From: Patescibacteria group bacterium
GTDB lineage: Bacteria > Patescibacteriota > Patescibacteriia > 2-12-FULL-60-25
Direction of reading: 5' to 3'
Assembly (NCBI GenBank): GCA_031082005.1
Contig: JAVHLR010000001.1
Span: 253,251-317,250, forward strand
Length of the DNA: 64,000 nt
Shown here: positions 63,842-64,000 of the stretch, piece after piece
How positions within the stretch are numbered: position 1 is the stretch's first letter
Layout of the letters: the number at the start of each line of letters is the position of its first letter
Notes under the pieces: generated by a model
Database searches by the model: none
Seen by the model: only the letters and a program-made list of their open reading frames with translations
Told to the model about the DNA's origin: nothing
Position numbers and translations under genes: made by a program

Positions 63842-64000
63842 ATGCCCGATCCTAGGATTGAATTCTGGACCGCGGCCTGGAGAAAGGTCGTGGATGAGTA
63901 CATCGCAACCCCAGCGTGGAAGTATGATCTTGCCTTGCTCGGCCTGAACGAAGACGAACTGAGCTTCGTCATCGACCTCATGCGTGTCCTGGTGCGCTTG
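63842..64000 (+). CDS. Cassette-type protein, 3' truncated by window edge
   Basis: The frame is open to the window end (53 codons). The ATG follows AAGGAGCCGACCC. The visible part, starting MPDPRIEFWTAAWRKVVDEY, is helical with aromatic residues. No family can be named from this fragment. Confidence 0.65.
   Translation, partial: MPDPRIEFWTAAWRKVVDEYIATPAWKYDLALLGLNEDELSFVIDLMRVLVRL

Overview
The window looks like chromosome from a bacterium of the Candidate Phyla Radiation (Patescibacteria, probably the Parcubacteria side). This is inferred from gene content, because no rRNA lies in the window. GC content is moderate, UGA is a normal stop, and many genes encode secreted or membrane proteins of unknown family. 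Two secreted proteins share a 'KVYFTWYKD' domain that I associate with this radiation. There are no rRNA, CRISPR, insertion-sequence or prophage genes. RNA genes are six tRNAs (Leu-CAG, Ile-UAU, Ile-GAU, Phe-GAA, Gly-UCC, Pro-UGG, all with encoded CCA) and an enlarged RNase P RNA.

Layout: 1-7.4 kb holds a partial RmlA-type nucleotidyltransferase, thioredoxin and its reductase, two unknown proteins, glutamate dehydrogenase, a half-size EamA transporter and tsaD-tsaE. From 7.4 to 13.4 kb (minus strand) come a membrane protein with PilB, FtsH and ribosomal protein S1. From 14.4 to 23.5 kb is a surface region: a 1152-residue secreted protein with a propeller-like N-terminus and seven Cys-paired Ig-like repeats, two GT4 glycosyltransferases, a DUF4239-like membrane protein and an initiating sugar-phosphate transferase. 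The rnpB gene is at 24.8-25.3 kb, followed by a FecR-protein/CHASE2-cyclase operon to 29.4 kb. Then come trpS, RNase J, an FMN reductase, a GT2, a DUF3298 protein, secG with an anchored peptide-binding protein, a DsbA-like protein and uvrA. From 44 to 53 kb are the two 'KVYFTWYKD' proteins, L19, a CMK-like kinase, RluD, an AI-2E exporter, a P-type ATPase with altered class motifs, a type IV pilin and a VKOR-like fragment. From 54 to 64 kb are tRNAs, rnhB, a proton pyrophosphatase, a SprT-like protease, a ferredoxin/reductase pair and MgtC.

The genes split into two expression styles. Most housekeeping genes have no Shine-Dalgarno (SD) sequence, and often a -10 box lies 5-13 nt before the ATG, implying leaderless or near-leaderless mRNA. 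A scattered set of about a dozen mostly unknown genes (starts at 21341, 23780, 31567, 34978/35588, 47189, 53959, 54293, 54834, 59538, 62821, 63842) has a TTGnCn-17 bp-TA-type promoter. Most of them also have an SD of the GGAGG type and a hairpin whose T-tract is broken by C. Many sit next to tRNA genes or rnpB. I consider this cassette family the best candidate for an undescribed system. A second candidate is a 26-bp GTACG-rich repeat, found in intergenic DNA and also inside the coding sequence of tsaD.

Functional links: thioredoxin/TrxB, the DsbA-like protein and the VKOR-like protein could supply disulfides to the Cys-paired surface protein and the Cys-rich secreted protease. RmlA, the glycosyltransferases and the sugar-phosphate transferase point to a surface polysaccharide. 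PilB and the pilin belong to a type IV pilus whose other genes are elsewhere.
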